A stretch of 64,000 nt of DNA from assembly GCA_910578865.1 (NCBI GenBank), contig CAJTRM010000009.1, positions 33,519 to 97,518 on the forward strand, written 5' to 3'. Source of the DNA: an uncultured Dorea sp. (GTDB lineage Bacteria > Bacillota_A > Clostridia > Lachnospirales > Lachnospiraceae). The notes under the pieces are model-generated. The model was not told the origin of the DNA. It was given only the letters and a program-made list of their open reading frames with translations, and made no database searches. Shown here piece by piece: positions 34,701-43,927 of this stretch; the stretch's first letter is position 1; every line of letters begins with the position of its first letter. The position numbers and the translations under genes are program-made.

Positions 34701-35756
34701 TTAACCCCTTCTTGTCTCCATGAGCGCCTGAACCCCTTCACACATTGCCAGGTACTCTGTACTTTCCCGGTCATAATCTTTAAGATCCATGATCAGCCGT
34801 CCAAGAATATTATCCTGATTCTGCCGAAGTATGTTCTCAAAGTCGTAAGCCGGTCTGGTCTGATCCACAATCTCAATGATATTTCCGGACACATGATCAG
34901 GCTGAAACTGAAACAGTATCTCAGGATCCCGGAACCCGGTCAGTATGATCTTGTAAATATGCTCCGGCCCTTCGCTGCCGATTTTTTCCCGAATCGTCTC
35001 CTTCACAGAAAGAGCCGTCATACCGGCAGACACAGAGATCCGCAGATGCCGGTATTCCCTTGATGCATGAGGGACAAATCTCGTCCTGCACCCCTGTTCC
35101 GTAAACTCTCCGATCACATAACCGTGGCGCCCCACGTCATTTTTATCAATGGGCTCCAACGCCCCGCAATAGATCATTTTCTCCGGACTTAGCACACAAG
35201 GCTTATGGATATGGCCGAGGGCAATATAGTCATATCCCTGACGGAGCAGAGTCTCCTTTTTAAACGGCACATGCTGCTCATCACCGCCGTGAAGCATCAG
35301 GATCTTCCTGGGCTGACGGCTGTCCGGCCTTCCTTGTTCGTACGGCCTTTCACGCATCTCCCTCGCATGGTAGCTAAAGCCAAAAACAACCGTTCCAAGT
35401 TCCGCAAATTCTACCTTCTGCATCTTCTTCTCCTGCAGCATATGGACATTTGACGGCCACGGAAAGGTACGGTAATAAGAATCTGCCTTCAAATAATCAT
35501 GGTTTCCCGCAATCAAGACCACCTGCGTTCTGGTCAGTTTCCCGAACAGATAGGCGGCTTCCTTTAATTCACGCAGTAAAGGCTGTCTGTGAAACAGATC
35601 CCCCGCAATCAGCAGCAGGTCGACCCGTTCCTCCTCACAGGCTTCAATAAGCCGCTCAAAGCTATTCCATATTTCTGCTTTCCGGTTTGGAGTGTACGCG
35701 TTTCCGGCGTCCGGGCTTGCCCCTAAATGCAGATCGGCGGTGTGTATGAATTTCAT
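34701..35756 (-). CDS. SbcD/YhaO-like metallophosphoesterase (DNA exonuclease subunit)
   Basis: 351 residues. Calcineurin-type motifs are in order: KFIHTADLHLGA, IAGDLFHR, IAGNHDYL, LMLHGGDEQH, ALGHIHKP. This is the Mre11/SbcD nuclease core, with a C-terminal capping region. The ATPase partner follows with only 1 bp between stop and start. The ATG lies 95 bp inside the end of the histidine-kinase frame. A strong AGGAGGAAGGAAAGG site precedes it, so the start is well supported despite the overlap. Confidence 0.9.
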   Translation of the reverse strand: MKFIHTADLHLGASPDAGNAYTPNRKAEIWNSFERLIEACEEERVDLLLIAGDLFHRQPLLRELKEAAYLFGKLTRTQVVLIAGNHDYLKADSYYRTFPWPSNVHMLQEKKMQKVEFAELGTVVFGFSYHAREMRERPYEQGRPDSRQPRKILMLHGGDEQHVPFKKETLLRQGYDYIALGHIHKPCVLSPEKMIYCGALEPIDKNDVGRHGYVIGEFTEQGCRTRFVPHASREYRHLRISVSAGMTALSVKETIREKIGSEGPEHIYKIILTGFRDPEILFQFQPDHVSGNIIEIVDQTRPAYDFENILRQNQDNILGRLIMDLKDYDRESTEYLAMCEGVQALMETRRG

Positions 35757-36900
35757 CGACCTTTCCTTCCTCCTTCTTCCTCTTTGACGGCAGTATTACA
35801 ATAAACTGAGTCTTCAGGTCATCACTTTTTGCGCGCACGCTCCCCCCATGGAGCTCTGCGATTTCCTTTGCAATGGCAAGCCCTAAGCCTGCGCCTCCGG
35901 TTCCGCTGGAACGGGAGCCGTCTACCCGGTAGAATTTTTCAAATATAGTCTGGAGCATCGTGCCCGGAATCTTATCTCCTTCATTGCTGAAGACAATCTC
36001 GATATCATCGTTTTTCATGCCGGCATGAATCTGGATCTTCGTTCCCTCATAGCAATAGGCAATGGCATTTCTCAAAATATTGTCAAATACCCGGGCAAGC
36101 TTATCCGGATCTCCGCTCACTTCCAGATTCTCCTCCACCTCCACCTCGCAGCTCAGCTGCTTTTCCTGAAGCACGCCGTATAGCTCATCCGCCAGCTGTT
36201 CCAGCATCAGGGACAGATTGATCTCAACCGGCTCCAGTTCAATATTCTGCAGATTATAGCGTGTAATATCAAAAAATTCATTGATAAGCTCGCCAAGACG
36301 GATGGATTTTTCATGTGCGATATGTATATATTTCTCCCGCTCCTCACTGGCCATCTCCGGATGGCTGTCAAGCATCGTCAGATAAGCCACGATGGATGTG
36401 AGCGGTGTTTTCAGATCATGGGCAAGGAACAGTACCAGATCGTCTTTTCGCTTCTCTCCCTCAATAGAGTCCAGCTCCTGGCGCTTTAAGGTCGCCTTAA
36501 TCTCATTTAACCGGATCTCAATGGGCTTTAACTCCGTGATCAGGTGAATCGGCTCTGTAGAGTCCGACACAATATTCTCAATGCCGTCCCCCACCTGGTC
36601 CAGATAAGTAGTCATCTTAGACAGTGCGACGTAAAAGAAGAGGGCAAATAAAAGAAGAAAGCCCACCACCATAAAAAACGTCTTGTTCCCTCCGATCAAC
36701 CTCCAATAAAGGGAAATAGCTGTCTCTTCATTGACATCAAAAAACATGAGAATATCCACAAATGTCTTCCCGAACTTCTCATTATAGACTCCATCGATCA
36801 CATAATCCAGCAAAAAGCCGCCGACAAGCACTGTCAATGCCGTGACAAGCACCGTCTGCAGCAAAATACTGAATTTTAATTTTCGATAGTTATTCTTCAA
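35662..36900 (-). CDS. VanS-type sensor histidine kinase
   Basis: 412 residues from the TTG at 36898-36900 (MKNNYRKLKFSILLQTVLVT). An upstream frame to 36957 overlaps the regulator gene and is not needed. Two membrane helices (about 11-31 and 74-94) flank a short external loop. The HisKA box is FLAHDLKTPLTSIVAYLTML. HATPase motifs are DPDKLARVFDNILRNAIAYC (N box), a G1-like NEGDKIP, and GTGGAGLGLAIAKEI. After the normal kinase end (IVILPSKR) about 33 extra basic residues run on, overlapping the phosphoesterase gene by 95 bp. It overlaps its response regulator by 11 bp. No vancomycin resistance ligase genes are nearby. Confidence 0.88.
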   Translation of the reverse strand: MKNNYRKLKFSILLQTVLVTALTVLVGGFLLDYVIDGVYNEKFGKTFVDILMFFDVNEETAISLYWRLIGGNKTFFMVVGFLLLFALFFYVALSKMTTYLDQVGDGIENIVSDSTEPIHLITELKPIEIRLNEIKATLKRQELDSIEGEKRKDDLVLFLAHDLKTPLTSIVAYLTMLDSHPEMASEEREKYIHIAHEKSIRLGELINEFFDITRYNLQNIELEPVEINLSLMLEQLADELYGVLQEKQLSCEVEVEENLEVSGDPDKLARVFDNILRNAIAYCYEGTKIQIHAGMKNDDIEIVFSNEGDKIPGTMLQTIFEKFYRVDGSRSSGTGGAGLGLAIAKEIAELHGGSVRAKSDDLKTQFIVILPSKRKKEEGKVDEIHTHRRSAFRGKPGRRKRVHSKPESRNME

Positions 36901-37579
36901 CTTTATACCCCACTCCCCAGACGGTCTTGATAAAATCAGATTTCCCGGTCGGTACATTCATCTTCTCACGTAAGTGACGGATATGTACCATTACTGTATT
37001 GTTGCTGTTCTTGTAATATTTTTCATTCCACACCTTCTCAAAAAGCTCCTCAGAGCTGATCACCTTGCCTCTGTTCTCGCACAGGAGCCACAGAATCTCA
37101 AATTCTATCGGAGTAAGTGTAAGAGGAACCTCATTATAAACACACTCATGGGATGTGCGGTTTAAAAACAGGCCGGCAAAATCAATAATATCACCCGTGT
37201 CCTTGCCGCCGTCATTGTACTGCGTATATCTGCGGAGCTGGGCCTTGACCCTGGCAACCAGCTCCAGCGGATTAAACGGCTTCGGGATATAGTCGTCCGC
37301 CCCCAGTGTAAGACCGGTAATCTTATCCATGTATTCTGTCTTTGCCGTAAGCATGATCACGGGAAATGTATATTTCTCCCGGATCTGCCTGAGGATCTGA
37401 AATCCGTCCACATCCGGGAGCATAATATCCAGAATAGCCAGGTCAATCTTCATACCGTCTATACATCTGAGCGCTTCCTCACCTGTATAAAATTTGTGCA
37501 CACTGTACTGGTCCCCCTGAAGATACAACTCGATAACGTCCGCTATTTCCTTCTCGTCATCAACAACTAAAATATTCAT
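36890..37579 (-). CDS. VanR/OmpR-type response regulator
   Basis: 229 residues from the ATG at 37577-37579 (MNILVVDDEKEIADVIELY), with AAGGAGGT 6 bp ahead. The receiver domain has the acidic pair DDE, phospho-acceptor in LAILDIMLPDVDGF, Thr in IMLTAKTE, and Lys in YIPKPFNP. The winged-helix DNA-binding domain has LTPIEFEILWLLCENRGKVI and HIRHLREKM, ending in WGVGYKVEE. It is the partner of the downstream kinase. Target genes are not evident. The surrounding DNA-repair-type pair might be co-transcribed. Confidence 0.92.
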   Translation of the reverse strand: MNILVVDDEKEIADVIELYLQGDQYSVHKFYTGEEALRCIDGMKIDLAILDIMLPDVDGFQILRQIREKYTFPVIMLTAKTEYMDKITGLTLGADDYIPKPFNPLELVARVKAQLRRYTQYNDGGKDTGDIIDFAGLFLNRTSHECVYNEVPLTLTPIEFEILWLLCENRGKVISSEELFEKVWNEKYYKNSNNTVMVHIRHLREKMNVPTGKSDFIKTVWGVGYKVEE

Positions 37580-37629
37580 GTTTACCTCCTTGTAACCGTC
37601 CAAAAGTACCTGTCCTATGAGCAAATGCT

Positions 37630-39021
37630 CTACAGTTCGCAGTTATTTACAGTCCTTGGGAACGGGAGCACATCACGGATGTTGCCCATTCCGGTGAGGT
37701 ACATCACACATCTCTCGAAGCCAAGCCCGTACCCGGCATGTCTGGTAGAGCCATATTTTCTGAGGTCAAGGTAAAATCCGTACTCTTCCTCCTTCAACCC
37801 CATCTCCTTCATACGGCCAAGAAGCTTGTCATAATCATCCTCTCTCTGGCTTCCCCCGATAATCTCGCCGATTCCCGGCACAAGGCAGTCCACGGCCGCC
37901 ACTGTCCGGCCGTCACCGTTCTGCTTCATATAGAAGGCCTTGATGTCCTTCGGATAATCCGTTACAAACACCGGACGCTTATATACTTCCTCGGTCAGAT
38001 AGCGCTCATGCTCGGTCTGCAGATCGGCGCCCCAGGAAACTTTATATTCAAATTTATCATTATTTTTTTCCAGCAATTCAATGGCATCTGTATACGTGAT
38101 TTTTGCAAAATCAGAGGATACCACATTGTGAAGTCTGTCCAGAAGCCCCTTGTCCACGAAAGAATTAAAGAAATTCATTTCCTCCGGCGCATGTTCCAGC
38201 ACATAATTAATGATATATTTTAACATAGACTCCGCAAGCATCATAATGTCATCGAGATCCGAAAATGCAATCTCCGGCTCTACCATCCAGAACTCTGCCG
38301 CATGTCTTGTGGTGTTGGAATTTTCCGCGCGGAAGGTCGGCCCAAAGGTATATATGTTTCGGAATGCCTGGGCATAAGTCTCGCCGTTGAGCTGCCCGCT
38401 AACAGTAAGGCTTGTCTCCTTCCCGAAGAAATCCTCTGAGTAATCAACTTTCCCCTGCTCATCTCTTGGGATATTTTCCAGATCCAGAGTCGTTACACGG
38501 AACATCTCCCCCGCGCCCTCACAGTCACTGCCTGTGATCAGCGGTGTATGAACGTACACGAATCCTCTCTCCTGGAAAAACTTATGGATCGCATACGCAG
38601 TCAGAGAACGCACGCGGAACACTGCCTGGAACGTATTCGTTCTCGGCCTGAGATGCGAAATCGTCCTCAGGTACTCAAAGCTGTGGCGTTTCTTCTGAAG
38701 CGGGTAATCCGGCGCGGACGCCCCCTCCACCTCTACAGTCTCCGCCTGAATCTCAAACGGCTGCTTTGCCTGCGGTGTAGCAACAAGCGTTCCTGTCACA
38801 ATCACAGCCGCCCCTACATTTAACTTGGAAATCTCTGCAAAATTATCCATAGTGTCATGGTACACGATCTGCAGCGGCTCAAAAAATGTCCCGTCATTTA
38901 CTACAATAAATCCAAATGTCTTGGAATCACGGATACTGCGTACCCATCCCCCGACAGTAATGGTCTTATCCAGGTAATTTTCTCTGTTCTTGTACAAATC
39001 TCTGATCGTAATCAAATCCAT
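37630..39021 (-). CDS. asnS: Asparaginyl-tRNA synthetase
   Basis: 463 residues from the ATG at 39019-39021 (MDLITIRDLYKNRENYLDKT). AAGGAG lies 11-16 bp ahead, and the upstream in-frame ATGs give no family residues. An N-terminal OB-fold anticodon domain (ITVGGWVRSIRDSKTFGFIV) precedes a class II core with motif 2 FGPTFRAENSNTTRHAAEFW and motif 3 GYGLGFERCVMYLTGMGNIRD. It charges tRNA-Asn. Its promoter overlaps a perfect palindrome at 39081-39097. Confidence 0.95.
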   Translation of the reverse strand: MDLITIRDLYKNRENYLDKTITVGGWVRSIRDSKTFGFIVVNDGTFFEPLQIVYHDTMDNFAEISKLNVGAAVIVTGTLVATPQAKQPFEIQAETVEVEGASAPDYPLQKKRHSFEYLRTISHLRPRTNTFQAVFRVRSLTAYAIHKFFQERGFVYVHTPLITGSDCEGAGEMFRVTTLDLENIPRDEQGKVDYSEDFFGKETSLTVSGQLNGETYAQAFRNIYTFGPTFRAENSNTTRHAAEFWMVEPEIAFSDLDDIMMLAESMLKYIINYVLEHAPEEMNFFNSFVDKGLLDRLHNVVSSDFAKITYTDAIELLEKNNDKFEYKVSWGADLQTEHERYLTEEVYKRPVFVTDYPKDIKAFYMKQNGDGRTVAAVDCLVPGIGEIIGGSQREDDYDKLLGRMKEMGLKEEEYGFYLDLRKYGSTRHAGYGLGFERCVMYLTGMGNIRDVLPFPRTVNNCEL

Positions 39022-39080
39022 ATCTGTAATACTCCTTCTTCTATTCATCAGAGGCGCAGCTTGCCGCCCCGGCATCATTT

Positions 39081-39114
39081 TGTGGTATTATACCACATCT
39101 GAAGGGAATTTAAA
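39081..39114 (-). promoter_or_regulatory. asnS promoter with palindrome over the -10 box
   Basis: TGTGGTATTATACCACA (39081-39097) is a perfect palindrome around one central base. On the minus strand it contains TATAAT (39087-39092). TTTAAA (39109-39114) lies 16 bp upstream as a weak -35. A repressor bound to the palindrome would cover the -10. The half-site also occurs before map. Confidence 0.55.
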
Positions 39115-39163
39115 AGGCACAACCTCAGATGGATATAAGCTCCCGTTTCAGCGGCAATAAATA

Positions 39164-39188
39164 AGAGGGCTGCTACTTACAGCCCTCT
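39164..39188 (-). terminator. Intrinsic terminator after phosphoglucomutase
   Basis: AGAGGGCTG (39164-39172) pairs perfectly with CAGCCCTCT (39180-39188) around a 7-base loop. On the minus strand TTATTTATT follows. It lies 54 bp past the stop of the mutase gene. Confidence 0.85.
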
Positions 39189-39242
39189 CTGTTTTATCTT
39201 TGTCTGAACTCTTCCATATCCGGCGCCCGCTGTCTGGCCGGC

Positions 39243-40925
39243 CTATCCAAGGATCGGTTCCAGCCCTGCGGCCAGCTGATCCTTCTGTGCCTGTGCCTCC
39301 GCAAGATCCTTGCCAAGAGTAGTATAGTAGATCTTAATCTTCGGCTCTGTACCGGAAGGACGAACGATAGCAGTTGCTCCGTTCTCCAGCTTGTAGATCA
39401 GTACATTTGCCGCCGGAAGCCCTGTCTCCTCTGTCTTCTGATAATCAACGGCCTGCACAACCTTAATTCCGGCAATCTCTGTCAGCGGCTTCTCGCGCAG
39501 CCCCTGCATAATCCCTGCCATCTTATCCATTCCGCTTAAACCTGGGAATTCAAAGCTGTCCACCTTATTCAGGTAACGTCCGTATTGTTCATAGATCTCT
39601 TCCATTCTCTGTTTCAGAGAACTTCCTATGCTCCTGTAGTACGCAGCCATCTCACAGATCAGCATGGAACCGATCACAGCATCCTTATCGCGCACATACG
39701 GGCCTGCAAGATAACCGTAGCTCTCTTCAAACCCAAAGATGAAGCGCTCTACCTCTCCGGCCTCTTCCAGCTGTGCGATCTGATCACCGATCCACTTAAA
39801 GCCTGTCAGAACGTTCCGGAGTTCAACACCATAATGTTCTGCAACAGCATCTGCCAGCGGGGTAGATACAATAGATTTAACAGCGATCGGCCTCTGCGGC
39901 ATGGTTCCCTTTTCTTTACGTCCTGCACAGATATAGTCAAGGAGCAAAACTCCCACTTCATTGCCGCTTACAAGCTCATAAGAACCGTCCGGACACTTCA
40001 TTGCGATCCCCACACGGTCTGCATCCGGATCCGTGGCCAGCATCAGATCCGCACCTGTCTCTTTCGCCAGGTTCAGCCCCTGTTCCAAAGCCTCGAAGAT
40101 CTCCGGGTTCGGGTAACTGCAGGTCGTAAAATATCCGTTCGGATACTCCTGGTCCGGAACGATCGTGACATCAGTAATGCCAATATCCTTCAAAATCTGG
40201 GTCACAGGAACAAGTCCTGCCCCGTTTAACGGGCTGTACACTAATTTCAACCCGGCAGTCTTACACAGTCCCGGGCGCACCTGATAGGACTCGATCGCCT
40301 CATAGAGGGCCTTTTTACAGTCATCCCCCACAAAACGGATCAGACCTTTCTCCACACCCTCCGCAAAAGAGATGTATTTTGCCCCTGTAAGGACGTCTGT
40401 TTTCTGAATCTCTTCATATACGATCGCGGCCGCATCATCCGTCATCTGGCACCCATCCGGCCCGTAAGCTTTGTAGCCGTTATATTTTGCCGGGTTATGG
40501 GATGCCGTGACCATGATCCCTGCGTTGCATTTATAATACCTTGTCGCGAACGAAAGAGCCGGCACCGGCATCAGCGCATCGTAGATCCTTACCTGAATCC
40601 CGTTAGCAGCCAGCACGCCTGCAGACGTCTTGGCAAATATGTCACTCTTCAGACGGCTGTCATAGCTGATCGCCACCGTCTGGCTGCCCCCCTGTGTCTT
40701 CACCCAGTTGGCAAGTCCCTGCGTTGCCTGACGGACAACATAAATATTCATACGGTTTGTCCCTGCACCTAATACTCCTCGAAGTCCTGCTGTTCCGAAC
40801 TTCAGGGCAACCGCAAAACGCTCCTTCATCTCATCATCATTGTTTTCGATCTTCAGCAGTTCCGGCTTAAGATCCGCATCCTCCAGATCTGCCGCCATCC
40901 AGCGCTTATACTCTTCCTGATACAT
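39243..40925 (-). CDS. Phospho-sugar mutase (phosphoglucomutase, alpha-D-phosphohexomutase family)
   Basis: 560 residues from the ATG at 40923-40925 (MYQEEYKRWMAADLEDADLK). The GTG 9 bp earlier falls inside the ribosome site GGGAGTGG. Family motifs: FGTAGLRGVLGAGTNRMN, phosphoserine loop GIMVTASHNPAKYNGYK, metal loop ATDPDADRVGIA, sugar-binding GFEESYGYL, and phosphate-binding RPSGTEPKIKIYY. It interconverts glucose-1-phosphate and glucose-6-phosphate (possibly also mannose phosphates), linking glycolysis to the ADP-glucose made by GlgC. A dedicated promoter lies at 40988-41016. Confidence 0.93.
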   Translation of the reverse strand: MYQEEYKRWMAADLEDADLKPELLKIENNDDEMKERFAVALKFGTAGLRGVLGAGTNRMNIYVVRQATQGLANWVKTQGGSQTVAISYDSRLKSDIFAKTSAGVLAANGIQVRIYDALMPVPALSFATRYYKCNAGIMVTASHNPAKYNGYKAYGPDGCQMTDDAAAIVYEEIQKTDVLTGAKYISFAEGVEKGLIRFVGDDCKKALYEAIESYQVRPGLCKTAGLKLVYSPLNGAGLVPVTQILKDIGITDVTIVPDQEYPNGYFTTCSYPNPEIFEALEQGLNLAKETGADLMLATDPDADRVGIAMKCPDGSYELVSGNEVGVLLLDYICAGRKEKGTMPQRPIAVKSIVSTPLADAVAEHYGVELRNVLTGFKWIGDQIAQLEEAGEVERFIFGFEESYGYLAGPYVRDKDAVIGSMLICEMAAYYRSIGSSLKQRMEEIYEQYGRYLNKVDSFEFPGLSGMDKMAGIMQGLREKPLTEIAGIKVVQAVDYQKTEETGLPAANVLIYKLENGATAIVRPSGTEPKIKIYYTTLGKDLAEAQAQKDQLAAGLEPILG

Positions 40926-40987
40926 TTTGACCACTCCCTAACATTCATTTTTCATGTTTTTGTACAAAATCACAAAAATCTAAGTTA

Positions 40988-41016
40988 AATATACCATGTT
41001 TGGGAAGCAATGGCAA
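40988..41016 (-). promoter_or_regulatory. Promoter of the phosphoglucomutase gene
   Basis: Minus-strand TTGCCA (41011-41016), 17 bp, TATATT (40988-40993), about 63 bp before the ATG and just after the GH32 stop codon. Confidence 0.65.
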
Positions 41017-41025
41017 TGATACATT

Positions 41026-42519
41026 TCATTTAGAAAATGTGCTGCATGCTAAAAGTCCATAGGTTTCTATATCCGTTAATCTTACATTTCCGCCCCGGGT
41101 ACACATCTTTATCCTGTTCTGCTCGTTTCCAGCAAAAACATTATTGGAATGATTATTCTTATAATCATCTGTAAATATCTCGACAGAACTCTGGTCGGAG
41201 AAAATATGTACGTCCAGCTCCTTCTTCCCTTTCAGATACATAGTACTGTGAGAGACGCCCACACTCCAGCCGTCACTGTTGTTTCTGTCCACAGACAGCT
41301 CTGCATTCCTGAAGTCAAAAGTACACACCGTCTTCCTTTGATCTCCGCACCTCAGATAAAGAAGCAGCGCATCTGCATCCGTGTTTTCAAGGTCGATCCT
41401 GAACTTTATCTCAAAGGACACTCCGTCCCCTGCCTTCACTTCTGTCTCTTCTTCCCCTAAAACCAACTGCTCCAGGCGTTTTTCATCTGTACGGATGGAT
41501 TCCAGCTCCTTGATCGGCAAAAATCTGAGCGTTCCATCCTCTGTCTTCTGTACTTCTCTTACAATATTGAAAGAACCACACCATCCTTCCTTATATGATG
41601 GTCCCCAGTCCTTCCAGAACGGCATCCAGTCCCAGCAGTTTGCCCATGCCGTGATCAGTCTGCGGCCATCCGGCGCCACAAACGACTGCGGCGCATAATA
41701 ATCATGCCCCCAATCAATCTCTCCGCTCAACTGATAGGAGAATTTACCCGTTTCGTAATCAAAATCGCCGACCATATACACTACGGTGCGTTCTCCTGCT
41801 CCCATAGGTGAAACCATCAGGACATACTTGTCACCCATCGGATAAAAGTCGGGACATTCCCACATATAGCCCCACTCACCGCGGCTCTCCGCCAGGACAT
41901 TGAAAAATGTCCAGTGAAGCATATCCTCAGAACGGTACAAAAGTGCCTGAGCCTTGCCGGCCCTGCTGGCTCCGCATACCATATAATAAGTATCCTTATG
42001 CTTCCATACCTTCGGATCCCTGAACTGATGGGACGGAACCCCGTCCGGCGGCGTCAGCACAGGATTCCCGGCATATTTTTCAAAATGAATCCCATCCTCA
42101 CTGTAAGCAATACACTGAACCTGTTCAAATCCCTTCCCGTCGTTCGTAACTCCTGTAAACATCAAAAACAGCTTATCATCATGCTCAATGGCGCTTCCTG
42201 AAAAGCAGCCGCCTCTCATATGGTCATCATAGGACTCACTCGGCGCAAGGGCAACGGGCAGATACTCCCAGTGAAGCATATCTTCGCTCACCGCATGCCC
42301 CCAATGCATATAATCCCAGTGCCCGTAATACGGATTAAACTGGAAAAAAAAGTGATATTTTCCTTTATAATATATTAAGCCGTTCGGGTCATTGATCCAT
42401 CCGGTCTCTCCCATAAAATGATAGCGCTGCCGCATCTTTCCGTTTTTTACAGCTTCTTTATTTTTATCAATTGCACACTGGGCTTTCTCAATATTGTGCA
42501 GCATTATTTCTTTAGACAT
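41026..42519 (-). CDS. GH32 beta-fructosidase, intracellular
   Basis: 497 residues with no signal peptide. The five-bladed propeller has the nucleophile in GWINDPNGLIYYKGKYH (Asp44), the transition-state stabiliser in FRDPKVWK, and the acid/base Glu in MWECPDFYPMGDKY. A C-terminal beta-sandwich (DVHIFSDQSSVEIFTDD) completes the GH32 form. It hydrolyses terminal beta-fructosyl bonds (sucrose, sucrose-6-phosphate, inulobiose or short fructans). As last gene of an ABC-transporter locus rather than a PTS locus, unphosphorylated substrates are more likely. TTGGAGGAG precedes the ATG, 20 bp after the GH172 stop. Confidence 0.93.
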   Translation of the reverse strand: MSKEIMLHNIEKAQCAIDKNKEAVKNGKMRQRYHFMGETGWINDPNGLIYYKGKYHFFFQFNPYYGHWDYMHWGHAVSEDMLHWEYLPVALAPSESYDDHMRGGCFSGSAIEHDDKLFLMFTGVTNDGKGFEQVQCIAYSEDGIHFEKYAGNPVLTPPDGVPSHQFRDPKVWKHKDTYYMVCGASRAGKAQALLYRSEDMLHWTFFNVLAESRGEWGYMWECPDFYPMGDKYVLMVSPMGAGERTVVYMVGDFDYETGKFSYQLSGEIDWGHDYYAPQSFVAPDGRRLITAWANCWDWMPFWKDWGPSYKEGWCGSFNIVREVQKTEDGTLRFLPIKELESIRTDEKRLEQLVLGEEETEVKAGDGVSFEIKFRIDLENTDADALLLYLRCGDQRKTVCTFDFRNAELSVDRNNSDGWSVGVSHSTMYLKGKKELDVHIFSDQSSVEIFTDDYKNNHSNNVFAGNEQNRIKMCTRGGNVRLTDIETYGLLACSTFSK

Positions 42520-42539
42520 AAAACTCCTCCAAATTACTT

Positions 42540-43883
42540 TTATTTGTACTCATCACGGAGTTTTTTTGCAAATTCCGTATTCAGCCTGGACTCATGCCGC
42601 GCTTTTTCTTCTTTGATGCGGAATTGTTCTTCTCTCGCCGGAGCATACTCTTCCCATCGTTTTTCCCACAACTGCCTTGCCGCCTTCATCTCTTCTGTAA
42701 GCTCCGGCATTGTCAGATTCCTCTCCGGAAGCTTCGGTACATTCGGAAGCCTTTCCTCTGCCGGAAGGATCGTAATCTCATCTTCTGTAGGAAGTGTCTG
42801 ATACCAATAAGCAGTTGAACTCCAATCGTCGGAAAGATGATTTGCATGTCCGTGTTCTATCGTTACCCGAAGACTTTTCTCAAAGCGGACCGGATCCGTT
42901 ATGTGGAAACGATAGGAAACCTGGAACCCATCTGTATCGCCCTCGTGTACGATCGTCCCAAAGAACGGGTAAGCATTCCTCTGCATCCCCCACGCATGAT
43001 TAAAATAATCCTCTGTTCCCGTTCCGTTAAGACTTGGATATTCCTCACCGTCAATAAAGAACATATCATTTCCCTCGCCCCACCAGCTTCCCTGGTAATG
43101 CTTCACGGTCAGGTTACATCCTACATAGTGCCCCGTTCCCTTTACATCCAGAACTGTATAGTTGCCTTCTCCTTTAAAATTGGTTACATTGTTTACTTCC
43201 GGAGAGTTGGTCTGTACATCCGGCCCCCAGCCGTCGCAAGGATTCTCTCGTCTCCAGCACGAATGGAAATAAGCCGTATTCTCATCCAATGGTTCTTTGT
43301 ACATTTCATAATCAATATTAAAATATAAAATAAACGGAAGCTCATTCTCATTTACAATCTCAATCTTTGCCTTTTTATTAAACGGCATCGGGAAGTAGCA
43401 GGACACCGAGCATGGAGCTCCATATCTGCCTGCCTCCTCCGGTTTTAAAGATACATTAAAGGGCAAAGAACTGAAATTCCCCGGATAGCAGTTCCCGATA
43501 CAGAAAAAATCACCTAACGGGGCCAAAACGCTCGGCGTCTCCTGGTCATCCCATGTAATTTTAATCAATGCCTTTCTGTAATAAAACGGATCATAGTCAT
43601 CCCATATAACACCAAGTGCAGGATGAATCTCCATAACCGGCGCTGCAGATGCATTCATCACCGGGTCCAGAATGCTGGGCGCCTTCACCTTGCGGCAGGA
43701 AGACGTCATCCAGATATGTGTGATACACCCCGGTCCCTCCACTTCTCCCAGCACGATGCTTTCTTTCGCCGGAATCTCCCAGTAATCCTGATTCCTGCCG
43801 CGCTGATCCCAGCTTGCAAGCCTTCCGTTTCTTGCCTTCTTAATCGTTGTCAGATCCTGAAATAATCCTGATACTTTACTCAT
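42540..43883 (-). CDS. GH172 (DUF2961) family enzyme, predicted difructose dianhydride or arabinofuranose-type hydrolase
   Basis: 447 residues with no signal peptide. The beta-jelly-roll DUF2961 family is recognised by GPGCITHIWMT, YFPMPFNKKAKIEI, WWGEGNDMFFIDGE and GTGTEDYFNHAWG. Family knowledge: GH172 was founded on a difructose dianhydride I synthase/hydrolase from Bifidobacterium dentium with two catalytic glutamates. Glu270 (WWGEGND) and Glu291 (GTGTEDYF) here occupy the matching motifs. Other members act on D-arabinofuranosyl links. Neighbouring GH32, ABC permeases and binding protein suggest an intracellular step releasing a fructose disaccharide for the GH32 enzyme. Family call is firm, substrate is inference. 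Confidence 0.85.
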   Translation of the reverse strand: MSKVSGLFQDLTTIKKARNGRLASWDQRGRNQDYWEIPAKESIVLGEVEGPGCITHIWMTSSCRKVKAPSILDPVMNASAAPVMEIHPALGVIWDDYDPFYYRKALIKITWDDQETPSVLAPLGDFFCIGNCYPGNFSSLPFNVSLKPEEAGRYGAPCSVSCYFPMPFNKKAKIEIVNENELPFILYFNIDYEMYKEPLDENTAYFHSCWRRENPCDGWGPDVQTNSPEVNNVTNFKGEGNYTVLDVKGTGHYVGCNLTVKHYQGSWWGEGNDMFFIDGEEYPSLNGTGTEDYFNHAWGMQRNAYPFFGTIVHEGDTDGFQVSYRFHITDPVRFEKSLRVTIEHGHANHLSDDWSSTAYWYQTLPTEDEITILPAEERLPNVPKLPERNLTMPELTEEMKAARQLWEKRWEEYAPAREEQFRIKEEKARHESRLNTEFAKKLRDEYK

Positions 43884-43927
43884 AATTTTTCTCCTTTACC
43901 TGATAATCCCGCAATATACTATTTATG

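Noticed and set aside
36890..36900. VanR/VanS-like pair as a sign of vancomycin resistance
   Set aside because: No D-Ala-D-Lac or D-Ala-D-Ser ligase, dehydrogenase or dipeptidase gene lies nearby. Such two-component pairs are common in Clostridia without resistance.
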